This document shows, in pieces, positions 34,990 to 47,700 of a stretch of DNA of 64,000 nt. The notes beneath the pieces are model-generated. The model did no database searches, was not told the DNA's origin, and saw nothing but the letters and a program-made list of their open reading frames with translations. The stretch spans positions 1,636,590-1,700,589 of the forward strand of contig SCFE01000034.1 of assembly GCA_004352715.1 (NCBI GenBank), written 5' to 3'. This DNA comes from Hofstenia miamia (taxonomy: Eukaryota > Xenacoelomorpha > Acoela). Within the stretch, counting starts at the first letter, position 1; every line of letters begins with the position of its first letter. A program made the position numbers and the translations under genes.

Positions 34990-37034
34990 CTTTTATTATT
35001 ATTATTTCAATTCTTCTCACAGCTTCATGCTGTTATCCCTCTCAGCTTGCGGAACCAATTCCATGGGAGTCTGAGAGCTTTCCTCAGGACTCTAGCTGTT
35101 CCTAACAATGCTGCCTTCTGTGCTACTGCTCCTCCCCACTTTGGTACTCACAACTCCTCCAAGTATCTCTTATGCTTCTTACTGCTCCTAGTGCTCCTAA
35201 AACTACCGGGACTACTTCAACTTTGTTTAACTTCAATAGCCTTTCTATTTCCTCTGCCAATTCCCTGTACTTGTCTATCTTCTCTTTCTCTTTGCTTTCT
35301 ACATTATTGCTATGTCTATCATTGTTCCCAATCTCTTCTCTTTGTCTACCACTACTATGTCTGGCNTGCCTTCTTTAACCACTTGTTGCTTTCTTCTCTG
35401 TCACACTTTTCTGTGTTCCTCCAGCATTCTCCATGCATTGCCTTCTGCCTATACCTTGTTTGTCTCTCTGTATCCATTCTCTCTGGTATGCTTTCTTTCC
35501 CTCAGCCTCTGTTTCTATCTTCCTTAACGCCTTAGTGACCTCTAGTAGGGATCCTCTATGCTGTTCTTCTACATATTCTTTTAGCTCTAGTGCTTCTGCT
35601 TCTACAGTTTCCTCAATACTTAGCAGCCCTTTGCCTCCCTTATGCCTTGGCATGTACAGCCTATCTACATCTCCATTTAGGTTGAATGCTCTCTCTGCTG
35701 CTAGTATCTTCCTTGTCTCCCTGTCTAATTCCCTCAGTTCATTCTTGTTCCACCTAACTATTCCTGCTGAATATCTTAACACTGGTATCGCTCACGTATT
35801 AAATGCCTTTATGCTGTTCTGCCCACTCAATGCTGACTTCTGTAGTACCTTCCTTACTCTCTTCTTGTATTCTTTCCTTAGCCTCATCTTCATTTACTCG
35901 TGATCAGTTCTATCTTTCTCTATCACACCTAAGTACTTGTACCCCTCTTTGACTTCCTCAATCTTATCCCCACTGCTTGTCCTCAAACCCTCCCCATCTA
36001 CACACTTGCCTCTTGTCATTGTCACTGCTGCACACTTTCCTAATCCAAGCTCCATGTACCATATATATATATATATATATATATATANTGTCTATCTTCT
36101 CTTTCTCTTTGCTTTCTACATTATTGCTATGTCTATCATTGTTCCCAATCTCTTCTCTTTGTCTACCACTACTATGTCTGGCTTCCGTGCTTCTATCACC
36201 TTGCTTGTCTGTATGTTGAAGTCCCACAGTATCTTAACCTTATCATTATCTATGACTCCCTGTGGCTTGTGCTCATACCACTTGTCTCCTGCTTCTAACC
36301 CATGCTGCCTGCTTAAACTCCAGTGTAGCATTCGTCCCAACTTGTCATGCCGGAACTTATATTCATGCTGCGCCAAGTTCTCACACCCTGCTATCAGATG
36401 ATCTACTGTCTCATACTCTTACTTACATAGCTTACACTTATCACTTATTTCCAACCTTCTGTCTATATGCTTCTTCACCCAGTTTGTTCTTATTGCTTGC
36501 TCCTGTGCTGCCATTATCAATGCTTCTATTTCTCTTTTTAGTCTTGCCTTCTTTAACCACTTGTTGCTTTCTTCTCTGTCACACTTTTCTGTGTTCCTCC
36601 AGCATTCTCCATGCATTGCCTTCTGCCTATACCTTGTTTGTCTCTCTGTATCCATTCTCTCTGGTATGCTTTCTTTCCCTCAGCCTCTGTTTCTATCTTC
36701 CTTAACGCCTTAGTGACCTCTAGTAGGGATCCTCTATGCTGTTCTTCTACATATTCTTTTAGCTCTAGTGCTTCTGCTTCTACAGTTTCCTCAATACTTA
36801 GCAGCCCTTTGCCTCCCTTATGCCTTGGCATGTACAGCCTATCTACATCTCCATTTAGGTTGAATGCTCTCTCTGCTGCTAGTATCTTCCTTGTCTCCCT
36901 GTCTAATTCCCTCAGTTCATTCTTGTTCCACCTAACTATTCCTGCTGAATATCTTAACACTGGTATCGCTCACGTATTAAATGCCTTTATGCTGTTCTGC
37001 CCACTCAATGCTGACTTCTGTAGTACCTTCCTTA
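34990..37034 (-). mobile_element. RLE-type non-LTR retrotransposon, copy 2, scrambled by assembly joins
   Basis: Same family as 1000-2839: identical 3' start CTCACAGCTTCATGCTG, the same thumb region (RWNKNELRELDRETRKILAA), zinc-knuckle region, and RKPDIVVVDKEKR with MIDIA in the endonuclease core. This copy also shows HEYKFRHDKLGRML and KILWDFNIQT. Single Ns at 35366 and 36088 split it into three pieces that overlap: 35275-35365 equals 36089-36180, and 35367-35856 equals 36545-37034. The true order is therefore not the assembled one. The element ends at a gap. Confidence 0.8.
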
Positions 37035-37289
37035 NNNNNNNNNNNNNNNNNNNNNNNNNNNNNNNNNNNNNNNNNNNNNNNNNNNNNNNNNNNNNNNNNN
37101 NNNNNNNNNNNNNNNNNNNNNNNNNNNNNNNNNNNNNNNNNNNNNNNNNNNNNNNNNNNNNNNNNNNNNNNNNNNNNNNNNNNNNNNNNNNNNNNNNNNN
37201 NNNNNNNNNNNNNNNNNNNNNNNNNNNNNNNNNNNNNNNNNNNNNNNNNNNNNNNNNNNNNNNNNNNNNNNNNNNNNNNNNNNNNNNNN
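37035..37289. other. Assembly gap (255 N)
   Basis: A run of N between the RLE element and the AT-rich sequence before the UNC80 3' end. Confidence 0.99.
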
Positions 37290-37390
37290 AAAATTTGAAT
37301 ATTTAGGCGGTGTGATGGCGTAATTTAAGCATTTACTATTATTGCATACATTAATTACTTCACATAATACATCATGTTATACATATTTTA

Positions 37391-37396
37391 TATATA

Positions 37397-37442
<46 letters not shown>
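37391..37442. repeat. (TA)n microsatellite
   Basis: About 50 bp of TA repeats with small interruptions. Confidence 0.85.
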
Positions 37443-37447
<5 letters not shown>

Positions 37448-37913
37448 TTTAATAATTTAACCCAAAATTGTTGAAACAAAATGTAAAAAAATTAAGCAAA
37501 GTTTTCCACACGATAATTGGTGATGAATTGTACAAAAACAAAAAAGTTTAAAGCTTTATATGACTGCAATAGTAAATAAATTCAAGTATTTATTTTGTCA
37601 AAGCAAAATTGGTAAATTATATTAAAACATCCATTTAAACAACGTTAATTTTGATAGAAAGCTACTATATTTTGAAGACATTCAGAATTTTAGCTTTCAG
37701 ATGCATGATGTCCAACAATTTACACAATGGATAGATAGACTGTCCTTGGGGAATTGAAAATGTGGCTTTTCAACATATTATTTCAGTAATCCAAAAGCTA
37801 ATAAATTTATTAATGAAAACACTTGAAAATTGAAAGGATACGTGAAAATTCACAATTTAGGAAATCTTCAGGCAAAATATCTGTAAATACGAATACTAAA
37901 AGCAATAAATTAA

Positions 37914-37919
37914 TTTATT
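37914..37919 (-). terminator. Candidate poly(A) signal of UNC80
   Basis: AATAAA on the minus strand, 72 nt past the UNC80 stop codon. The sequence is AT-rich, so chance occurrence is possible. Confidence 0.4.
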
Positions 37920-37990
37920 CATTGAGATCATACAATTGAAGATTGAAAATTGCGATTTAATAATTAGTAATTAAAATTAGAGAAAGAACG

Positions 37991-39557
37991 TCATACAAAA
38001 GAATCACAGTTATCGCTATTGTATGATGACATATCAATGGCAATAGAACTTGGTCTAGATTGCACGAAAGCTTCTTCAGTCAATGACTGCAGTTCAGAAT
38101 CAGAAATTTGCAGACTTCTGTTAGAGGAGATCATGCTTGCTATTGATGCACTCCATTCCTCTAAAGATTCAAATCTTGTTAATGGAGCTAGAGGGTTAGA
38201 CATCGATTCAGTGCTCGAGCTAGGGTGGAAGTGCGAAGGAAGAATTTGAACAGATGGTTGATTTACCTAAATTATTTGTAAATGGATACTTAATGAATAT
38301 TGCCAAACATGATATACACAGTAAAAATGCTTTTGCATATAACTATGGTGAAAATTAAGTTGTAAAACTTTAAAAAAATATATATATATAATTAGGGTGG
38401 CCCTTATTTATAAATATCTGAAAATTTTGCCTCTGAACCTCTAAAGACTTCCATTTCACGAAAAAATGATGAGGTAAAATTTTGAACTATTTGAAATAGG
38501 TTTAGAAGTGGCGAGCGCTCATTAAACTTGTCCAGTGTTACGGAAATATACTATTAAAACAGTTAATTGTGAGGCAGCATAAGTACTTTTAGGCATCTCA
38601 TTAGCACTCAGCATACAAATAACAGTGAATTGCAATTGAAGACAAATATATAGATGCCTACATTAAGAATGACTCTGCATCGTCTCAGAATTCAGAAATT
38701 TTCCATCCACACATTCATTTTTATCAAATATTTTTGAAAATGTGCATTAATTCAAATGATCAATTTATAATTTAATTTTTATGTAGGTGAATTTATGTAT
38801 TTGTCAAACCTTTAGCTGAACAGAATGTTCGAAATGATGAATTTCAATTCCAATTACTTCCTAATTACGCCATCAGAACGCATTGAAGGGGCAAAAACTC
38901 TCTTGATAGGCAAGCACTATGTCTCTATATATATAGCATCACAAAGGTTTGCTAGGAACATTTTCAAATAGCACCAGTTTCTGTAATCATTTGGTAAATT
39001 GCTGGAATTTCGACTAATCCTAACCCGGACGCCATTGGGAAGTTTGAGAATCTGTTCGTGTAAGTAACTTAAAGAGAAGTAATCAAAGGAAATAGTATCT
39101 TAGAAAAGGTTCAATTTCTTAGTAATGTTGCACATTTCAACGTGATGAACAGCAGAAACCCAGCGAAATTATTATCAGAAGTTAAATTTTTGAGGATGAA
39201 TCACTTCATGCCAAGAAGCTTAGAACACTTGGCTCTACCTCATGCATCAAGAATGATGGATGCTGAAATCCAAAAACAGATACTAAATTTGGCTTTTTGG
39301 ATCTCAGTTCAACCTTGAAATCGCGGAGATGAACGGATTACGAGGCATCGACAACTGTTTTAACAAAAGTATAATTCTTGGCGCTACTTTACCGACGGAC
39401 AGCTAGACACGACTTGAAACTACTGCAGTTGCTTTATTCCTATATAACATATTTTCAAAAATTCAGTAAAAGAGTTTCTAATGAAATAGAACCTTTTGAG
39501 AGGGTCGAGCATACAAAAGTAAAAATTTGTGAATTCTCACTTTATATCAGGGCCACC

Positions 39558-39598
<41 letters not shown>

Positions 39599-41773
39599 TT
39601 ATTTATTAAAATATGCATAAAATCCTCAGTGTCTAGAAATGTTTTGTATTGAAATATTGAACACCTTTATCAAAATTGCAGTGGGGATTTGTGGGGCTAA
39701 TATTGATTCCTGTGGTGTGCTATGCATTGTGAGTTGTGGATCCAAAATAGTCAGGATATTTGCAATGGAAAAAGTGAGAAAAATATAGCACTTACCGCTT
39801 GAATTTGTCTCATAACTGGAGCAGGTGTGGAGGCCGGCCCAGTTTCAGAATAATTCCTCCAATCTTCAATAGTGTACTGTGAATCGGTAGAAATTCTTTT
39901 CTTTGCTAAATCAACAATTTTATTTTTCAATTTCAAAGCAATTCTAATAAAACAATCAAATTTTGAATATCAGAACGCAGATGCTCTGCAATGGTTAATA
40001 TTCGAAAATTAGAATTCATTTTTAATGCTAAAGATATGAATCATGTGCCGCTGACAGCTACAATTATGGCATACCAAATTTTAATGTACATTGTTCTTGT
40101 ATATTATTGCTCTAGTCTGTCGACCGATGGGACTTTGTTTAACAGATGTGTGGAACAATAATGATGATTTCTGCAAAATGAAGGACGTTGTTGAAAATCT
40201 TTTAGGCATACGGAGATGTACACACGACACTATTGCAAATTAATAACTTAAATATGGCTTGAATTACATATAAGATAATCTCATCAATTCAATAGTTCCT
40301 CATTTTTTACCTTAAATTTCTGCAAAAAAGTAAAATTGAAGAAATTGCAGATACCACACTTTTGTACGCTAGGGACGATATATGAAACTGTGTTTATACG
40401 ATTAACGGAAAAAAGTGAATAAAAAATTAGTCCCGATCAAATATAACAATACTGACATGGATGTCATACATTTATTTATCAACCACTTCGCAAAGCGAAC
40501 GTATCTGTAAAAGAAGCATGCAAAATAGACTGTATACTAAAATTACAGAGATACAAAGATAACTGATCTAAGAAAGTGCTGTACACAATGGGTGCATTCG
40601 CATGGATTTAACTAATAGTCGCAGATAGTGATTTGCGCGAATTTAAGCACTCCAAATTTTAAATGCATTGCCGGGTGTTACAAATGTCGAAACTCTATAA
40701 TTAATCATCAGTCATGGTTAAACTCTTAGTACCTAATTACAAAAGGCTGTGTTCAAAACCATTACCAACATATTTAGTCCTAGAATCAAAATAAAATTGA
40801 ATATAGTTTTCACATTATTTGCAATAATTCAATAAAATACTAGATTTTTTCGATTGTCTTTTTTAAGATTAAATTAAAATTCCGTTTTTTAATATACTAT
40901 ACGAAGTTACTGCAGTTGTGAACAATTTTTTGGTAATAGATGCATTCAAATTTTTGGTGAAGAAAATTTAAAAAATTAGTAATAAAAAATAGATAATACA
41001 TTATCTATATATTATCCACAATAAACCGTTAAGAGCTGCTTGTATAAATTGATAGCTTAAAAAAGAGTAGAATGCACCCAACATCGCCACAAGGGAAAAC
41101 GAAATTTAAAACAGAAAGTACACTTACCCACAATGTCTAAAAAGTTTTTAGTTAAGGTTGTTAGAGAAAAATACTTTATAAAAATTCATAAGAAAAAATG
41201 AAAAATGTTACCCCAGTAGGTAGATTTCATTGCGGTTTGAGAACAAGTCTCATTCTCAGGACGACGCTCAGAAGGAAGTATAATCTTAGAAACCGGATCT
41301 TTTACCAAAGTCCCTAAACATCGTAAGAAATAATTTGAAAGATATGGCATTAATATCAATCAAAGGAGAAAGATCAAAAAGAGGCTACTTTTATCATATG
41401 ACTTTATATCTATGTTATTAGCATTTTGGGAGTGAAATTTGTAATCATATGAATTTCAGAAATGGTTTACAAACTATTACAACATTCAAAAGCTTGCATT
41501 CGGCATTGAAAAGCAATGATCAAGTGGGTAAAGCTACCTAACATTGAAAAACAATGGAATCCAATGAATGCAATAGAATACTACCTTTTTGGTATAGAAC
41601 TAAAAATATTAGTTAAATGAGGCATTGATAGCTGTTTAATATTTCTAAACAGAAATCAATGAAAATTAAACAACATTGTACCACACATGATGTAAAAATG
41701 CAAGTATCGAGTAGTTTTGTTAGAAATTCAACTGTTAGTGACTTACAAATTCGAGAAAAAGTTGATCTACGAC
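37991..41773 (-). CDS. UNC80: UNC80 exons 15-18 of the window (C-terminus)
   Basis: 41747-41773 is a 27-nt microexon; with its two split codons it encodes SRRSTFSRIW. 41212-41313: TLVKDPVSKIILPSERRPEN onward. 39796-39905: KKRISTDSQYTIEDWRNYSE to QIQA, donor GTAAGT. Its acceptor is the TTTAG at 39906, because the upstream TTAG would break phase. 37991-38266: VNQPSVQILP...FESLEEWSASIASMISS and the C-terminal end DNCDSFV, then TGA. The whole stretch is Ser-rich. The last intron contains a 1.17-kb TIR element. Confidence 0.85.
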
Positions 41774-44700
41774 CTAAATCAACAAATTCTTGAACAAAGT
41801 TGATACGATGCTAAGTCTTCAAATGAATAGACAAACCAAAAACATGTGGTAAAACTATTAATATTGGAATATATTTTAAGGGTATTGGATAATCCACAAA
41901 AAAGACATCAACGATTAATGAGGTTAAACTTCCGTGCCATAATTAATATTTAATGTGAATTATCCAATGCCAAAAATAAGTGCCAAACTTGGAGCCACAA
42001 TTTTTAACATTACGTTTATGTTATAAATGCTCTCATTTTTAATCGCCATAAATATCGCATTTGAACATTGGGTTACTGATCTATTTAGTCTTTGCATGAC
42101 CTACTAATTACACGGGTATTGTTAAGGTTACAGCTAATTTAGTAAGCAATTTATTTCAATAATTTTAATTGCAATAATACAAACAGTTTAATATGGAAAC
42201 ATCGATCTCGTTTATTTAACTAAATATGTGCTATTCACCGTCGTGTATTTAGTAGGTCATGGTTTTTACAAGAGATAGTTACTATGATATATCTATACAG
42301 CTGCTCAAGCCAACAATATTAAGCTACTCAAACAATTATACAATTAGAAGTTGCTAAAAGTCAAGTGGTTGTGAAAAAAACATGAAGATCATACTTTTTG
42401 AAGGTGACGTTTCATACTGATAGTTGTCGTAGCCCTTAACGTTTGCAGTAGACGATCGTTGCTTCTTGCTTCCGAAATGAGAGATCTTTTTCAAAAGCCG
42501 CTGATTTCCACCTTTGTCTGTTTCATCGTATAATTGGTAACTAACAAAAGATATTAAATGAAAACTGGAAAATATTTGCAAAAAAATTGAATATTAATGC
42601 GGGTAAAATGTTAAAACCTGAATGAATGGCGGTGGCTGGTTGACGGAGTGGCAATATGTCCTCCTGTGTCTGCATTGCTTTGCTGTTCAATCACAGAGAC
42701 GGGTGTGATCGGAGCATCCGAAGCGGATTTGACCTAAATTTTGCAACAATTAAAATGATGAGGGGCCAAAGAGTTAGTGATGTGCAGATAAAGCTCCATT
42801 CTATCCAAAAAGATTTTTGTTGCCTCAACAGGAAATTGCATATCGTGCCCGAAAATGAATTTCTTCTTTATAGATATTAAAATAGATATATTTAAAGTGT
42901 GAATTTTGAACACAAATGTTAATATTTTTAGCATAAAATTATGTTAATATTTGAAAAAATGTTGGATGAAAACCTTACTTGGATTTGTGGGTACAGGTGT
43001 GTAAAACCAGACATTTGCATGTTATCACACAGTACAAAGGAAAACAGCTCCCAAATTTGAAATTTGAAAAATCTATACATATACTAACGCAGAGGCATGT
43101 GTATATTACTGCAAATGTATATAAACAAAGATGTCGGGAACTACTCGTTGTATTTTAATGAAATTTGGCATAGGCATCTTTAATGCAAGCAAAACGACTG
43201 TCTATTTGTTTTTTTTAATTTGACTCTCAGAAAACAATTATTGAAAAACCACATAGGCAGGTGATTCTCAATAAGGTTTAAGAAGGAAAGATCAAAAAGC
43301 ATACAAATTCATTGTAAGTGATGCATTAATTAAATTTTATGTATCAGTATTTATTTTACAAGGTCAGAGAGCCCTATACTCCTGAAAATGACAAATATGA
43401 TAGATAGAATATGGAAACTTACTTTAACTGCTGGTGTATGAGTAACTTCTGGCTTCGGACTTTCTTGTGCCTCTGCTAAAACAATTAACGATATACTAAA
43501 TTCAAATCAACATAAGACGTTTGCATTGTTGTATGCAGAGCTGGGCTAAATGGTAAAACATATGCTGAAAATATAAATATTAAAACGCATACACAATTTC
43601 CGTATCAAGCAGAATGCGATGAAGGAATTCGATTCTAGACGAAGACGATGTTAGCATCGGTTTACTAATTATTGTAAAATTTATTGTTATGATAAACCAT
43701 AACACTAGAGGAAGTTATACTCAAATAATTTTGACATGTTTAAAATACCATAAGTTTAAGGGGCTACTTTACAAAAATAATTGAGTATTATCGACGTATT
43801 TATGAAAAAGAAACTGAAAAACCTAGATATAAAAATGTGGAATGTATATTCATTCATATTTAAAGAAAGCCCGACAAATAATACTCTAGAAAGTAAACCT
43901 ATAAACTAGTACACAACTTATAGTGTGATCAAACTAAAGAAGTGGCGGTTGCAAGTTCGATACAAAATTTAATTGTTTTACAAGTTTTTTTCCTGGTTTA
44001 ACAAACAAAGTAACTAGTCAACTATTTGCTTGAAGCAACATAAATTTCTATTTAAAATCACTTTGTAATGGCTGAAATTTTTTCTTAAACGTTCTATACG
44101 CATGCGCTTGGACAACGTGCATCTTTCTAAAGCTGTTCTAAATCTAGCTACGACAACGAATCCCGATCTAGCAGGGTCGAAATTCAGAGAATTAACCCGA
44201 TTATCATCCCTGTTTTAAACACCATATATGAATATTCAGTTTAGACTTGTTCCTAGTCCCTATTAGAGGTGTGCGCGGTGCGGTGCGGGTATAGAAATTA
44301 GGCTTGCGGTGCGGTTAAACTGCAGCAGCCACGTGCAGTGTCCGTAGCTTCCAATTTTCACAAACCAATCAAATTTTGTAGCGCCACCTAGGGATAACTA
44401 ATGTTTTGAATATATTGTATCTTTAATTACATCGATTTAATTAGTTGAAATTAAATTCAATTTAACTGTTTTTTGCGGTGCGGTGCGGTGCAGTTGAGAG
44501 TAGATTCCTTGCGGTGCGGTTGCGGGTAAGAAAATTCGCTATACTGTCTATCAAAAGATGAGACATGTATTATATAATGATTCGCTGTTATTATTAGTGC
44601 ATTGTTAAATTTATGTGATAATAAACTAGCTTTAGTTTTCATTTATTCAGAATACGCTATTATTGATTTCTATAATGTAAAAAGACTTTGAAGGAGAATT

Positions 44701-47700
44701 TTTGAAAAACAAGGTTTGACTAGAACCAAGATTGGCAATACTTGAACTATATGAAGCATTTCGCTGTTGAAAAAAAATCATACAAAAAGGATACATGCAA
44801 ACAAGGTTTAACTAAATCTAACCGGCGTTATTTCTTCGGCGATAAAACGATGATGCTTTGGCAGACCTTCTACCTGAATGACGCCGCAGTGGCGCAGCAG
44901 AAACAGCGAATGTTCCACCTTAAAGCCAGAATTAACAAGCGAACATGCATAAAGGCCAGTCAGATAGATGAAAGCGTTGTAACAAGTGAAAGATAATTTA
45001 GTTCCAAAAGATTCAATATTAATTGGAAATTACCGCGCTGGACGATAGTCATTAAAATTAAAATATATCTTCCAACCATAAAAATGCAATATTTCTCGTA
45101 AAAATCAATTGAGGAAAGGAAGGTTTTAGAATAATAGAGGAATGATTTATTAAAAACTGAAACGCAAGTAATTTCAAGATAAGTTTGAAAATCTCATCCT
45201 TCATGCAGAAGTAGAGCATGCAATGAAGATGCACAGTTGCATACATCATCTCCTCACTCGATGTGATAGTGCTTTAGTCAATATTTCAGCAGCTAAGAAC
45301 TCAGGTAATGTAAGCAAAAATGCATACTAAATCTATGTAAAGCAGGAAGATCAAGAGGAATTGATTGAAGAATTTAGCTTTTTAAGGTTAACTGAGTGCA
45401 TGAACAACAGCCTTCAAAAATATTTATAAATTGCAAAGTAAGAAAATATCTTATTCTTATAACCCTATTCAGTCTGGGCATTTTGATATACATTAAACGA
45501 CTGGGTGGGCAAAATTACATTCACTTTGTTTATTTCTGTCAGGATTGAACCGCCCACTTACTTTATTTACATATTAATTTCATCTTAAGTAAATTAAAAA
45601 TTTTGGGGAAAGCAATTGGTCCCCATTTTGGTTGATGATGTCATGACATCGTTTCATTTGTCATTTTGTTGCAAAAAAGCAAAAAACTTACGTTTGAATC
45701 ATTAAAAATAAATTACTACACCTCTTCAGAAATTATTTTCAAAAAATCCAGTACTACATAAAATTTTTTGAAAAACTATGTTTCACACCTAATTTATTAA
45801 ACGAAGTGGCATTATTCACAATAGACAATAAATAAATCTAAAAACTTTTTTAGAATGAGGCGTCATAAATTGTAAAGTGTTTTAGAAAAGGAGATATTTT
45901 TTCACTGAGAACATTTCGTTTTCAATTTATTGGTCTCCTGATTTCTTCTGCGAATACAGTACTGGCCAAAAGTTTAGGAACAGTAAGCTGTCTAAAGCGT
46001 GTTTTATGCTATTTCCTGGAAAATTTGTAAAATTCCTGGATTTCCCAATTTTTTCTTAGAATTTACAACAGATTCATTTAGCCAATCAAATTAACTCAAC
46101 TTTAGATTTACACACAATACATTTTCACTGAAAAAGCACTATCATTATCGTTTGAAATATGGTCTGTGGTATTCAAATTTCACCAAAAAAGCGTACTCAA
46201 ATTCATATCTTGTACGAGGAGGGGTACAATTATAGCACGATAGCTGTTAGAATGGGCGTGTCAATATCTTCGATATCCAGAAGTGCTAGTCGCTATCAGC
46301 AACTGGTCTGGAAGACCAAAAGTGACAACCCCTCAGACTGACCGTCTCATTCACCGTTACGCCGTCAATCAACCATTCTTTTCATCAAAGCAAATCTAGG
46401 TGCGGTAGTGCAGAATATATCAACACGCAACATTAGCGGTTGATTGAATACTATCTTAACCTTCCATCGTGCAAACCGGCAGCCAAACCCCAATTGTCTT
46501 CAAAGAACATTAAAGACCGGTTACGCTTCTGCAGGCAATACCAACACTACACCTCTGAGATGTGGCATCAAGTAATGTTTAGTGAAGAATTCAAGATTTG
46601 CCAGTTTACATCATACCAGCCACACGTTCTACGACCAAGAAACCAAAGATTCAACACACGTTACACGCAACAAACTGTCTGCTCAGCACCTTCTGTGATA
46701 ATTTGCGGTGCTATAACTGCGAACGGGCGTGCTGGTCTGCATTTTGTTCTTCACAACCAGACAATCACAGACAAGGCCTACCTCAAAATAATTCAGGACA
46801 AAGTTCCCATGTTTATACAGGTTCATGGAACATCTGTACTACAACAAGATGGTGCTCCTTGCCACAGCGCCAAAGTTGTGAAACAGTGGATTGCATCACA
46901 AGACTTTCGGCTGCTTGAGAACAGGCCGGGAAACTCCCCAGACCTCAACGTCATAGAAAATTGCTGGCATCACATCAAAAACTATCTGAGGAAGCGCCAA
47001 TGCACATCACTCGACGATCTGAAGGAGCAAATTAAAGTGGTATGGTGCNNNNNNNNNNNNNNNNNNNNNNNNNNNNNNNNNNNNNNNNNNNNNNNNNNNN
47101 NNNNNNNNNNNNNNNNNNNNNNNNNNNNNNNNNNNNNNNNNNNNNNNNNNNNNNNNNNNNNNNNNNNNNNNNNNNNNNNNNNNNNNNNNNNNNNNNNNNN
47201 NNNNNNNNNNNCTGAAGGAGCAAATTAAAGTGGTATGGTGCACAGAGATTACTGATGATTATTGTAGAAAGCTGGTCGAGTGAATGTGAAATCGCATTGC
47301 TGCATGTTTTGCTAATAATGGCGGACATACAAAATATTAGTGAGTTTTTCTGAATTAACTATTTACTTTCTACACGGTGTTGTCATATTTATTCTACATT
47401 GTGTTATTATATTGTTTCTACATTGCGTTTTTTAGTGTAAAATACAAAAATTTCTAAATTTGGAAAGTGTTCCCAAACGTTTGGCCAGTACTGTATAGTT
47501 AGGATTATAAAATATAGCTACGATGCTTTTGAAGCATCTGCTGCTTTGGATTGTATTTCAAAAAACATAGTACATTGAGTCTTGTTACCAAGACCGTAAT
47601 CGGCAAACCATTTGAATTGGTACATCTTCGCTGGCAGAACAAGGTCTTTCCAATAGCGTAGGTAATCTCGAAGCATGAAAGCAATTTTCCATTAATCTAA

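Larger units (their letters stand above)
45957..47493 (+). mobile_element. Tc1/mariner-type DNA transposon
   Basis: The left end CAGTACTGGCCAAAAGTTTA and the complement of the right end, CAGTACTGGCCAAACGTTTG, are inverted repeats of about 28 bp with few mismatches. They are flanked by TA on both sides (45955-45956, 47494-47495). About 1.5 kb including a 163-N gap. It sits in the UNC80 intron between the exons at 49017 and 43475, in the opposite orientation to the gene. Confidence 0.92.

Noticed and set aside
35047-36705. Similar Ser/Leu-rich plus-strand frames
   Set aside because: Antisense shadows of the second RLE copy.
38019-38249. Plus-strand frame of 76 codons
   Set aside because: Antisense to the last UNC80 exon, which has splice and phase support.
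39906-39943. Acceptor TTATTAG upstream of the UNC80 exon 39796-39905
   Set aside because: Phase does not match the preceding exon; the TTTAG at 39906 does.
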